Assembly (NCBI GenBank): GCA_037367405.1
Contig: JAZKJV010001865.1
Coordinates: 930,001 to 994,000 of the forward strand
DNA length: 64,000 nt
From: Ottelia alismoides
Lineage: Eukaryota > Streptophyta > Magnoliopsida > Alismatales > Hydrocharitaceae
Direction: 5' to 3'
Below are positions 1-11,004 of this stretch, in pieces. The translations under genes were made by a program, and so were the position numbers. Positions within the stretch are counted from its first letter, which is position 1. Every line of letters starts with the position of its first letter. Under the pieces are notes generated by a model. That model saw only the letters and a list, made by a program, of their open reading frames with translations, was not told where the DNA came from and searched no databases.

Positions 1-383
1 TCAAGTCATGCACGTTTGCGTAAATTTTATCTCGTGTGTTTCCTCATTGACCCAATGCTCACTTAGAGCCTTTATACTATTTTACACTGCCTTTATTCCT
101 CATTGACCATCATATCCTTGTTCCTTCATCGATCTTTCTCTTTCCTCTATGATGTTGATCCATAAATGGTTTAGTCGGGACTCTGCCGACACCCACATCA
201 AATCCATAGACTCGGTACCATCAATAATTTGAGTCAATTCCTGAGAACCTGGTTCGAAACATGCGAACAGATCTCTAGACTCCTTGTTTTCTTTCCACTC
301 CCTTTTTATTTCTTACTAAACTAGGACCACTCTTGTCCCACTTCTGTCTATCATTAATTGAGATCGATTTCAGTCTACATTGT
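1..383. other. Unassigned flank left of the LARD-like element
   Basis: I see no open frame of note and no match to the repeats elsewhere in the window. If the LARD-like element is excised, this stretch joins the sequence at 14631, just ahead of the Athila-like gag of copy A. It could therefore be 5' leader or LTR of that older copy, but no primer site or LTR end is visible to confirm this. The last five bases form one copy of the target duplication. Confidence 0.4.
379..383. repeat. Target site duplication, left copy
   Basis: attgt directly precedes the 5' LTR start. Its partner is at 14631-14635, with one mismatch. Confidence 0.6.
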
Positions 384-599
384 TGATGAATCTCCAATTC
401 ATCACCTTTATTCTAACATTTCGGCCTTAAACACCCTAACTAACGTATACAGATAGCTTTAATTTGTGCATAATAGAATCCACTATTTATTGTATTTATT
501 GTGTATAAAATAAGGATTTTAATGCCAAAATTATAGAATAAAGAGAAGAAAAGAAAAAGGAATAAAATATTGAAAATAATTTATGACCCTAAACCCTGA

Positions 600-653
600 G
601 ACCAAGTAAAGAATTGAGTTGGTCGACAAGGAATAAAGTAGGGGGAGATAAGG
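600..653 (+). promoter_or_regulatory. Conserved hairpin and purine box, 5' LTR
   Basis: Arms GACCAA (600-605) and TTGGTC (619-624) flank a short inner stem. They are followed by an AATAAAGTAGGGGGAGATA block. This stretch, about 220 bases inside the LTR, is the best conserved part of every LARD-family LTR copy in the window. Its role is unknown; a packaging, enhancer or protein-binding element is possible. Confidence 0.45.
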
Positions 654-1974
654 GCTAAAAAGACAATAAAATCAATTTCTTTTATTCATTATCTATGTAT
701 TTTTACTCCTATTTTATTCATTATTATTTATTCATCAAATGAAGAAAATTTTTACATAAAAGTTGTAGATAATAATGTAAATAAAAATACAAAATTGTGT
801 TTGTACAAAAATAATACACTTTGTTTATTTTATACACAAAATAAAAAGCCAACGACCAAACTTCACAGACCCATATCTTTCAAATAAAAACTCAAAACAT
901 ATCAAAATCATCTCTAATTGTATATAACTTTTCACAAGCTATTTAATGGTGGTGGTTTTATATTTTTTGGATCTATTGTGTGAAAGTTAGGTTTTTGATG
1001 CCTATTGTATATTATATCATTTACAATATTCAATTTATTCATTATTTATTATTTTTACGAAGTCATATTTTCATAATTTTGTATATATTATTCATAACAT
1101 ATGTGCATATTAAAATTATAATAAAACCAAAAGTAAAATGCAAAATAAAATAAATCTATGTTGAAACATAGATGAAATACCTATGATTATACTTGTATAA
1201 AAAATAAAAGGGAAACATATTCTTTTATGCTTTATTCTTTCATTTTTTTACAATATTGTAAATATTTTCTATATTCCATTACAAATACTAAACCAAAATA
1301 AAACTCAACAAAATACATTAAAATAAAAAGATGTATATTAAACAAAGGTAAAATACCTATAAATATACCTACATAATATAAATACTTATTTATTTATGTA
1401 TACAAATAACATCATAAAAGTATAATAAAATTATATTTATACTCAAAAAATAAGTTATAAATATATAAAATAAAATAATAAAATAATAAAATAAAATATA
1501 CAAAATAAAAATAAAAATGTATAAAATATAGGTAAATAATCCTATAAATACAATATTAAAAAATAACTACTAATAAAATACACCAAAAAAATTAAAAATC
1601 ATAATAAATTACTACATAAAATAATAAATATTTTTATTTTATAATAAAAAATTAATAAAATCATTTATTAATTTTAAATAATTATTTTCTAATAAAACCC
1701 GCTATTTTATCTTTTAGGCGGTTTGCGTGGATCAATCAACATTTAGGGTTGGTTGACCGTCACTCAACACAACCATCCAACCGTCTGAAGTGATGTCCGT
1801 GTCGTTTCCCTTGATTTCATCCCTTTTTTCGCGCACGATACATCCTTCAATCAATATCGCTTCCTTCATGAAAAATCATCATTTTTCATCCGTGATTCAT
1901 GCCCGATCATTACAACCCTTGTACATAGCCTCGAATCTTTGATTCTGCCCGGTCAAATAAGGGTGCCATCATTG

Positions 1975-1985
1975 TATATACATAA
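1975..1985 (+). promoter_or_regulatory. TATA-like box of the 5' LTR
   Basis: tatatacataa matches the position of a better box, tatataaata, in the 3' LTR (12131-12140). A transcript would start about 30 bases downstream, in the conserved GC-richer segment. Confidence 0.45.
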
Positions 1986-2165
1986 ACATCCTTCGTCATC
2001 CTCGCAATTTTGGTCATTCCCGAATCCTTGAGTCCCCATCTTCGGCCATAGCGCTATACTTGTGACAGAAGGAGTCCCCTGGAGGTCATGGATCGGCTGG
2101 AGGAGGAGGAGATGCACCTAGGCTGTCAAGCGCTGACGATCTCTGCTCCCTGCCTTCGCCGGCAG

Positions 2166-2533
2166 GTAAGAGCTGTGCTTTTTATTATTTTTAGGTAGCC
2201 TTTTATTCCAGCATTTTCAATATGTTATTAGATTAATCATTAGGTTAATAGTTTAGCGTAGAATAGCTGATTCGTAGTTCATCGGAGCTTCTCCCCGGTG
2301 AACAATTCCGTCATGCTCCGACCTTTGACCGACCCCTTGACCACCCCCATTTCGTTTCCCAGCCACTTCTCCGCACCCAACGACCTTGTAGCCAACCTAA
2401 TCGGGTCTCGATCAACGAACTCTTGTTCCATCTTTGCCGCTCGCCAGAGAAGGTCCACTTCACCTCAATTAGCCAAAAAATAAAAGCCAAGACCTTCCCT
2501 GTGTTCCCGCGAATATTTCTAACCCTTTCGCAG
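2166..2533 (+). other. Possible intron in the LTR leader
   Basis: A consensus donor (ggcag|gtaaga, GT at 2166-2167) and an acceptor after a pyrimidine run (ctttcgcag, ending 2533) lie downstream of the TATA-like box and enclose 368 bases. In the 3' LTR the donor GT has become AT (cagcagataag, near 12325) while the acceptor (ttttgtag, ending about 12691) survives. Spliced leaders are known in some LTR elements, but here it is only a sequence-based guess. Confidence 0.25.
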
Positions 2534-2902
2534 GTCTTGACGAGGGCATCTGAGCCCTATCGAGGATAAGAATGGAGCTCCATGTTCGGGGCCTCGTACG
2601 ATCTATTGGCTGGGTCTCCGACCATTTTGAAGGTATCAATCGATGTGGGGGACTTCCAGGAAGGAAGAGAGACATTCAAAGGTGATGGAGAAGGCCGCAT
2701 GAGTCCGCAACGTCCAATCAAAGCTCGCCCCATGCGACCTTCTTCCCAGTTCTTCCAGGCCTGCTCGTTGTCATTGGATGAAGAAGGCTCCCCCAGTTCT
2801 GATCAGAGCCGTTGGATGTCGCCACGTCTTCACCATCTGATCGTGATCCACGACCTAATCTTGGCCATCCAGCAACGAAGCGTTATCAGCCACTAGATGA
2901 GC

Positions 2903-2912
2903 GACACGTGGC
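2903..2912. promoter_or_regulatory. G-box/ABRE-like motif in the 5' LTR
   Basis: gacacgtggc is a full ACGT-core G-box and is preserved exactly at 13052-13061 in the 3' LTR. It lies about 0.9 kb downstream of the TATA-like box, so any promoter role is uncertain. Confidence 0.35.
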
Positions 2913-4465
2913 AAGTGAGAAGACCAGCATCGTCCGATCCGTGCCTTATTAGGGGTACATTGCATATCTCATCCCGTTTTTTGTATTTAATATTTAGTCC
3001 TGTAAATATATTTTAAAGTGTTAAATAAGGAAATTTTGCAACTAGGACCCTACATTTCTTGTAATTATAAATACGTCCAGTCCACGTCACCTCACGTGCC
3101 ATCCCACATGAGGTAGGAATATTGTAAGGATGCCCCTGCAAGTTTTTGTATTTATAAAAAGTCCAATAAAATTTAAAGCACGTTATTTATTTTTGTGAAA
3201 ATGACTGAGAGGTCCCTGAACTTTCTTGTATTTGCACTTTAGTCCCTCCCCAGGTGTATTACGTGTTGTCCCACATGATAAGTAAATTGCATGAGTACCC
3301 TAGTAGGTTCTATAAATGTAAATTAGTGTTCAAAAATAAAATAAACATTGTAAACTTTTGGTAAATTTGCACTGTGACCCCTGAAGTTTATCTTATTTGC
3401 AAAAATGCCCCTGCTAGGACATATTTTGTGTGTTTTATCTAATTATTAAAAAGACCTACTATGCTCATAAAAATCCACAAAATAAGATTAACTGCTCTAT
3501 GCATTATACTTTCATGCCCCTATTTTTAATTGGCCTTTTTTTGCATTTTATTTATTTATTAAAAATAAAAAAGAGCACAAATAATCCATGTTTACCTATA
3601 AAAATTCCAAAAAATATAAAAACATTTTGGAAAATTACAAAAAATTATATATAATATATTTCAGTATTTATTGAGTCCAAAAAACAAAAAATGATAAAAA
3701 TTAGAAAGCTCCAAAATCCAACAAGAAAATATATAAATTCTACAAAAAAAATAAAAATATTTTTTCTATTTTATAATTATCTATATATTATTATTAATAT
3801 AATAAATATGAGTTGCGTAATTTTGAGCATTATTTATTATTTTTAACATCAAAATCAATTTCGGGTATTTTATTTATCCCTTATATGGGCTATTTTTTAC
3901 TTTAAAATTACACAAAAATAGCAAAAATTCTTTGAAAATAACAAAAATATTAGAAAAATATTACAAACCCAAAAGAAATTTATTTTATGATTTTTATCTG
4001 TATTTATAAATATTTATAAATATACTTTTATATATTGTATATATAAACCTTATATAGGCTATATTGTTTATATAAAAGAATGAAAAATAATAAAATATAA
4101 AAAGAAAACTAAAAAATTTGAACATATACAAATCAAATAAAAAATATAAAACCAAAAATAAAATAATATATATTTAAAACACCAAAAATAATAATTGGAC
4201 ATGAGATAAAAAGACAGACTTTTTATGCATTTCTTATGCCTCCTCCTCCCGTTTACTCCTAGTGTTCGACCTCTACACATGCTTACGCCTATACAAATTT
4301 GTTGTAGAGTTATAATAAATTTTAAATCTACATTTTTTATATTTATTGCTTCATTCATATTGTGGGTTATCTGTTGATTAGTCGGGATATGTTGAGTGGT
4401 CAACGCATCGACTGGATCTCTCGATGTGAGATTTCTAGACCATCAATGAATCCCTAGCTATCAAA

Positions 4466-4483
4466 TGACGTCCTTGCAGGGGA
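4466..4483 (+). other. Primer binding site, tRNA-Asp type
   Basis: tgacgtccttgcagggga matches 14 of 18 bases of the usual Athila/Tat primer site TGGCGCCGTTGCCGGGGA. It lies two bases after the LTR end, as expected. It fixes the element on the plus strand. Confidence 0.75.
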
Positions 4484-6640
4484 GCAACGTCGCGTAGTAG
4501 GAGATTATTTGAGTTTTGTCTATCATCTCTTGTTCATTCGTGTATTTATTTTTGCATTTATTTATTTATTTTTCCCTATTATTTGATATTATTGCGAACT
4601 GTCTGACACTCCTTCATGTTTGAATTTGTTGTGAGGGACCGTGGCACAATGGAGGACCTATGCACCCAAGCAATAAGGAGATGACATTCTGACAGAGCCG
4701 GCGGGAGAGAGCAACCAATTCGGACGTGGAAAAATTTTTGATATAGTTTTTGAGCTTCATTTTATTTTTGCATTTTTCTTGAAAAAAAACATGTAAATTT
4801 ATGTGAGAGAGTAACAATTGGCATGTAATAATACAGAACTCTCATACACTCCAACTTTCCAAGGTCCATTACCCAAGGGATTGTTCCCTTAGTCTTGATG
4901 ATTTTGATGCTTTTTCACTTTTTATTTTATTCATATTTTTATTATTTTGTGTGAATGAGCCATAGCTTGGGAATTGCTTGCTCGATAGATTAAGGTCCAA
5001 ATCCCCTAATATATTTGCATGTACATATAAACCTGTACTTGGACTTAGTCAAATAATAATTGTTATTTATTTGGATTTGAAATCGAGCACCGAGAGAAGT
5101 GCTATACAGCGCTTACAGGATCAGTTGTGGCGGACACTGATGCACTTCAAGGATCCGGACTTTTGGATCTCACCTTTAGATATTTAGCAAGTGGTTATTT
5201 ACGATAATAACAATTTCTATATCTAGGGCGGTTTCATCGAATTGCATTTTATGTAGCATAGGTTTTTCAATTATGTCTTGCATCGCGAATGGAGAGAGTT
5301 GGGAAGCACTGTAAGTTTTCTAACTTGGCATGCATCATTGATTTCCGACTTGCATGTCTTTTCCGACCTTCTCCCTCTTATTTTGACCACTTAGGATGCT
5401 AAATGGAATTGCAAACCCCTATAGGCATGTGCATTGAAGAATAACAAAAAAAGTGATAACTTAAATAAAACTGGGACTGCTAACTCTATTGGACTTAAAA
5501 ATAAAAATGTAATGGATTACTTGCCTTGGGGAGAGCAACCCCCTCCTTGTATGTGCAGTTTATTCTTACGTACATGCTAAGGATTAGTGCCCAAATCCCA
5601 AGCCTAACTTCAATGTGTACAACTTTTGATGATCACCTAACTCTAAAATTGACAAGATAAAAGACCACATCTCGGTCTTCACTGTGTTGAGTAGGTGAAT
5701 CAAGGGAGTGTATTGATTACGCTTTGAGTCCATTTGCATTTTTCATCTATCTTTTAGTTCGTTGTCTCACCTGTGTGAGTCATCATTTTTTCTCCTTGAG
5801 TCTTTCTACCTCTCTTATGAATACATTTCCTCATCCACATTTGAGTTGTGATATTGGGCCTTGATCCTCACCTTCTTCGTCGAATCTTGTAGTTTTTCTC
5901 CTCGCCCATATCACCCACATCTAGTCTGGTTTGAGGAGACTCTCTCCTTGAAACACAATTTTGATTGTGTCCGCCATCACCTCTCCCACTCTCCTCGTAT
6001 CCCCCGTATCATCACTTCTCTTACCCGGGATTGTTGTGCTTATAGATATATCTTGCATCAAGGATTTTGACTTACATTGATTATTAGAGTAAGTCAGGTG
6101 TGTTTTGAGGATGGTGAGATTGATATCCTACTCTTGTTGGATTCGACCTCTGATATGTGCATAGGACTTTACTGAGGACTTTGATGATGTACAATCATTA
6201 GGTGTGATCATTATTTGAGGATTTTGACCTCACACACCGCATTGAGGATGTAACATATTTTGATGATTTGATGATGATTTCATGAGCTATAATTGATTGG
6301 TCTATTTGAAGTTCCACCTATTTTGCTTTCTGAGTTTGATTTCCTATCTTGATGTATGCTTCATAGTGACGGTAACTGGATCCCACATGAATTCCTTCAT
6401 CTACCTGATTGATCAATCCTTGATCTCCTGACTTGACCATCCACCCATGGCATCTCGAGGGTTTCTGCCTATCTTTTGTGCCATCTCAGCTGATTGGATT
6501 GACTTGAGGGACGTACTACGATTGACCTGAGTATTTATCCCTCACATGATCTTATGCCCTCCTGAGGTTTGATTGATTGATTGATGATTTGGAGGGCCTG
6601 AGATTTGCTGCCAGCAATCCCATGATATGATTGACCTAGC

Positions 6641-7770
6641 TTGCATCACTCCCCGAGGAATATCTGTGGGAGGATGCAACACATTCTATACGATCAGTTT
6701 CATTCACTGACTATGTCTCCACCTTGTTGGAGATTGAAACCGCATCATTTGATTTGACTGAGTGGTCTCCATGTCTGAATAAGTGCCCGATATGTCGGTG
6801 TATGAGGCCAATTCCATATACTCCTTTGAGTCTTCTCTTCTTGATGGTCCTCTCAAGGATGAGTTTCACGTTTGTGATTATTCCATGCCTAGTTAATAAA
6901 GCTCTCCAAGGTTTAATTGCGAGAGATTATGACATTTTCTATATCTGTCGGTCTCTTCTGTTAGTAGCCGATCTGTTGCCAACCAAGACCACCTCTGAGG
7001 ATCCGTCTGATGGATCCAGCTCCTTCGAGCCCTCTCTCCTTGAAAACCCTCGCAAGGATGAGATCTGATCTGAATATTCTCTACGTAGTTTGCATTACTC
7101 CTCGAGGACTATTTGTGGGAGGATGCGGCACTTTCTTTACGCTTGGTTCACCTTTCTGATTATGCCTCCGATTTGGCGGAGCACATGATCGAGTCTTTTG
7201 ATATGTTTTCTGGTCCCCTCCACCTTGTTTTATCTGATCTGTTGGATCTTGGGACCCCTCTGATTCGAATCCTTTGAGTCCGCTCTCCTAAACAGTCCAT
7301 GCAAGGACGAGCCATTTTCTCAGATTATTCGACGCTTAGTTCGCAGCACGCTCCTCAAGGGTTGTCTGCGGAATGCTATCACATTTTCTTGATCTGTAGG
7401 TCACTTCTATTGGTAGACGAGCTGTCGCCTACCGAGACCACTTCTGATGGATCTGACTCCTTTAAGTCCACTTGCCTTGACGACCCTCGCAAGAGGGGGC
7501 CTCTATTCTGATTATTCATTGGCTAGCATGTATTACTCCCCGAGGGTTATCTGCGGGAGGGTACATCACTTTGAAGGTACTTGGCTTCACTCCTGGTGTC
7601 TCCTACTTGGTGGAGCATGAAGTTGAGTCTTCTGATTTGTGTACTCGGTCTCCCTTTTGATTGTGTCTCCTATCTGTTTGAGCACGGAGCCGAATCTTCT
7701 GTTTATTTTGAGATCTGTGACTCATCTGAGTCTGCTCACCTTGACGACCCTCGCAGGGTTGAGCCATAGT
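6641..7770 (+). repeat. Dimeric tandem repeat, about 445-bp period
   Basis: Unit starts resembling gcattactccccgagg fall at 6641, 6889, 7090, 7336 and 7523. The spacings alternate about 248, 201, 246 and 187, so the true unit is a dimer. Units at 6889 and 7336 are most alike: both encode a stretch with ICRSLLLV, then TT-S, then a DDPRK-like end. Units at 6641, 7090 and 7523 share a gtctcc..ttggtggag block. A weaker half-unit may begin near 6445. Frame is not kept throughout, so this is a DNA repeat, not a protein repeat. Confidence 0.65.
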
Positions 7771-8219
7771 TTGCGGTGTTCGGTATGTTCTTGTGACTTT
7801 CTGATTTTATGATCATCGGATATTCCACAGTCTCCTATTATTTACTCTTTATTTCTTTCTGAGACTGTAATCGACTTGGAGTAGTCTGTACTGTTCCTTC
7901 TTCCTCCAGGTCTTGCAGTATCGGCTTCGCTCACTCAGTCTTTCCTTTTGAGCCGATGCTCTCCTCTCCGCTATCGATCCCTGGTTTAGTTTTTGATCTC
8001 ATGTCCCTAGTAGCTGACACCCACTTGACTGTATACCCAGGTGTCTTTTCCCCTTCCTCATTCTTACAGGGAGATGATGAAAAAAGCACGGTATTCACTT
8101 GTCGGATACCGTCATGTACCTTCACCAGTCTACCTTGTTACATATATACGTTTTGTCTTTCATTCTTTCTTTCTCTCGCATGTCACATGTGCCCCAGATC
8201 TTTCGCCATATCTGTGTGT

Positions 8220-8702
8220 CTATACTTAGGATGTACTTTGTCCTAAGTATAGGGGGTACACGCCGCATTATTCTTTCTACATTCTGTATCATCATTCCCG
8301 TCGTTGCTTATACATAGGGATCTTTCACCCTAAGTATAGGGGGAGTGATGCGTATATTCTCCACGATCTTGTCATATATCTGTATATATCTTTTATTCTT
8401 CTTTTCTTCTTTTCCTTTTCATTTTTCAGTTTTTACAGAAAAGGTATCGCCCCTTTTGGTCAGTATTCTATACTTAGGATGTATTTTGTACTAAGTATAG
8501 GGGGTATACATCCCGGATTCTTTCATTCTTTGATCCCCTCCACTGTCTCCTCTCTTGTTGATTTGCTCTACTATACTTAGGGATATCTAACGCTAAGTAT
8601 AAGGGGAGACAACCCGAGCTGTGATCTATATATTCCCACCCTTGACCTTCCATGCTTTATGTACAGTCTACTATACATAGGATTATTTGATCCTACGTAT
8701 AG
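8220..8702 (+). repeat. Array of five hairpins, each followed by a purine tract
   Basis: Inverted repeats of CTATACTTAGG..CCTAAGTATAG lie at 8220-8252 (perfect 12-bp arms, 9-base loop), 8309-8338, 8468-8500, 8571-8601 and 8671-8702. A run such as ggggg or ggaggg follows each. A further half-site, ctaagtataggggg, lies near 8840. The right arm plus G-run is almost the same as the element's own polypurine tract at 10745-10757, so the array looks like amplified polypurine-tract modules. Confidence 0.65.
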
Positions 8703-9009
8703 GAGGGACGGTCACCTTCTTATCCATTTATCTCTTCAATCTGTAATTTCTTAATTAGTCATTGTAGCATAGGATTTTCTATACCCAGTACAAGTTATGT
8801 CTTCTCTTTTTCTCTTAGATATATGAGGACACAACTCATGCTAAGTATAGGGGGTCGTATATACTATGTATATACTTTAGCCATGACTCGTACTTTCAAA
8901 TAATTATTAATAAATATGGTTAAATACTATTTATAAAGATATAATTGATTAAATCCCATTAATAATGCTTTTTTATTCCTCAAATTCTTTTTCATTTACT
9001 AATTAATAA

Positions 9010-9310
9010 TTCAGGATAAAAATATTTTTTGCAAAATGATTTGAAAAATGGTTTGAACCATTTGGAAAACTTTTGTGAAATATTTTAAACCTTTGTAAAA
9101 TATTTTGATAGAAAAATTATTTTCTTTGTGTGCAATATAGGTTTGAAAACTGATTTGCAAATGATTTTGAAAATGTTTGTAAAAGTATTTTGAAAAATGT
9201 ATATATATTATTTGAAAAATCTTTGCAAAATGGCTTTCAAATGTTTGAAATGTTTGCAAAAATTATTTTGTACTATAGTTTGCAAATTGTTTCCAAATAT
9301 ATTTGATGAA
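9010..9310 (+). repeat. Degenerate low-complexity repeat (TTTGAAA / TTGCAAA)
   Basis: Words such as tttgaaaa, ttgcaaaa and aaatattttg recur every 10 to 25 bases without a fixed period. One exact dyad, AAATGGTT-tg-AACCATTT, lies at 9046-9063. An 82-codon minus-strand frame here simply follows the repeat and is not a gene. Confidence 0.5.
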
Positions 9311-10744
9311 TAAATGTATCATTAAATAGGAATAAAATGTATATATAAAGAAAAATAAAATTCTTTACCAATTATACATAAATACCTCAATAAATCACTT
9401 TTTGTGAACCTGTAAAGTCTATAATTCTTACACTTTTGTTAATAAAAGCAGCACGCCTGTGTATATAGATGTATATATTTTATACTTTGTGTGCCAAAAT
9501 TTTTTTTATTTGCAAAATTCTTTGTATAAAAATTCTCTTTGTTTTCAAATTCTTTGAAAAATTTTGCATCATTCATTGCATCACTGTAAATAGCATTTGC
9601 ATAGCATTCATATTCTTTTCAATTGAGCTTGATGATTGAACAAGTCCAATAAAGTTGAAGATTGGAGCTTGGTTGGACCTTACTGCACCTAATTGCACTG
9701 GAACCTTATGGGAACTAGGTTTAAGGTACTTCAGGTCCAGTAGGACTTAATTCTTTGAGACTTAGGGCTGGAGTCAAGTCACCTCAACTAACTAACTAGA
9801 ACTTTTCGAGATGCACAAATGACTCGTATCAGCCGTAACCTAACTTGGACAATTGCACCTATCACTTGGCTCAACTCAGTTGGAGTGGTGAGGGGAAGGG
9901 ATTTTTCGGTCTGAGACGCACACGAGTGGAAACATTCATCCTCGTCTAGGGAGGGAAGTGCACCCCAACCTAGTCCAGTTACCATGAAGTCGAATGACAG
10001 GAGAGTGTAGGTTGCAATAAAGCTTCAAAAGAGAGATAGTCTTCTGGCTCAAGAGGAAAAACTCCTTTATGTAAATGCTGCTCTAAGTGTTATTTAAAAA
10101 AAAACCCAAAAAAAGTGGACAGGCCTGCACATAAAAATAAAATGCCTCCAGAGTATGTATATATGTTGTATAAAAAAAAAGCAAGCTTGAGCATCAAAGT
10201 TATACCATGTGAGCATGCATCTGGATGACTTGACTACACTGGTCTTGCATCCTAGGATAGGTATCTACATTGGCTACCATCCATTCTTTTCTTGACATCC
10301 TCCTCTTGAGTTGGATGCCACTTGAACTTAGAAGGGAATACCCCGCTCCTCGAGGAAAGAGTGTTGGATTGGAGAATCATTGGGTTGTCATTCTGGAGAA
10401 GTCAATTCCTTTGTCATTTCATTGGGTAGAGCCACTATCACTTACATTGTACAAGTTAGCTTCATAGTCATAAGGGTTTGCGTATGATGTAGGATAGTTC
10501 TGACCTTGCTATTGAGGTGATTTGAACCGAAATCTATGACTCTCGGAGGTTGTTGTGTTTTAATTTTGTTCCCAACCAGGTTCCACACACATTTTCACAT
10601 CAAGGTCTAACCTGAGCTCCAAACTTTGAATTTGTGGTGACAAGTTTAATTATTGAAATCAATTACATTTATTGTTTCTTTTTCTTTTCTTCTTTATTCT
10701 TTTCAAACTTATTGTATAAGTGTTTGTTAGGGACTAGCAATGGC

Positions 10745-10757
10745 AAGTATAGGAGGG
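10745..10757 (+). other. Polypurine tract of the LARD-like element
   Basis: aagtataggaggg abuts the 3' LTR start tgatgaatctcc. This is where plus-strand DNA synthesis would be primed. Confidence 0.75.
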
Positions 10758-10947
10758 TGATGAATCTCCATTTCATTACCTTTATTCTATCACTTTTGCC
10801 TTAAAAACCCTAGCTAACGCATGTAAATAGCATTAATTTGTGCATAATAGCATTCACTATATATTTTTAATGCTAAAATTATAGAATAAAGAGAAGAAAA
10901 GAAAAAGGAATAAAGTATTGAAAATATTTTATGACCCTAAACCCCAA

Positions 10948-11004
10948 GACCAAGTCAAGAATTGAGTTGGTCGATAAGGAATAAAGTAGGGGGAGATAAG
11001 GGCC
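10948..11004 (+). promoter_or_regulatory. Conserved hairpin and purine box, 3' LTR
   Basis: Within 10948-10972 the arms GACCAA and TTGGTC, then TCAA and TTGA, enclose the loop GAA with one G-G mismatch. The ATAAAGTAGGGGGAGATAAGG block follows directly. This copy is the most perfect in the window. Confidence 0.45.

Larger units (their letters stand above)
384..4463 (+). repeat. 5' LTR of the LARD-like element
   Basis: This 4.08-kb LTR starts TGATGAATCTCC and ends about three bases before the primer site. It holds an AT-rich first part (384-1690), a GC-richer core with the TATA-like box and a possible intron (about 1700-2950), then an AT-rich tail (about 2960-4400). The whole length aligns with 10758-14630, including the last 80 bases around the shared string catcgactggatctctcg. 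An ORF of about 104 codons at 2582-2896 has no partner of comparable length in the 3' LTR and is not called as a gene. Confidence 0.85.
4484..10744 (+). other. Non-coding internal region of the LARD-like element
   Basis: I find no conserved protein motif on either strand. The longest frames (e.g. 6724-7068) arise inside a tandem repeat. In order it holds unique sequence with no recognised signal (4484-6440), a dimeric tandem repeat (6641-7770), a T/C-rich stretch (7770-8215), a hairpin array ending in purine tracts (8220-8850), a low-complexity TTTGAAA/TTGCAAA stretch (about 9010-9310), and about 1.3 kb of unrecognised sequence up to the polypurine tract. Confidence 0.75.

Noticed and set aside
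2582..2896. 104-codon frame in the 5' LTR
   Set aside because: No frame of similar length survives in the same position of the 3' LTR, so it is not maintained.
6724..7068. 114-codon frame in the LARD interior as a gene
   Set aside because: It lies in the dimeric tandem repeat, matches no family, and the related frame at 7299-7511 exists only because the DNA repeats. Other units are not open.
8220..8702. Hairpin array as a CRISPR array or microRNA cluster
   Set aside because: Plant retrotransposon context, irregular spacing, no unique spacers of fixed length and no cas genes. Stems are too short for a typical plant microRNA precursor.
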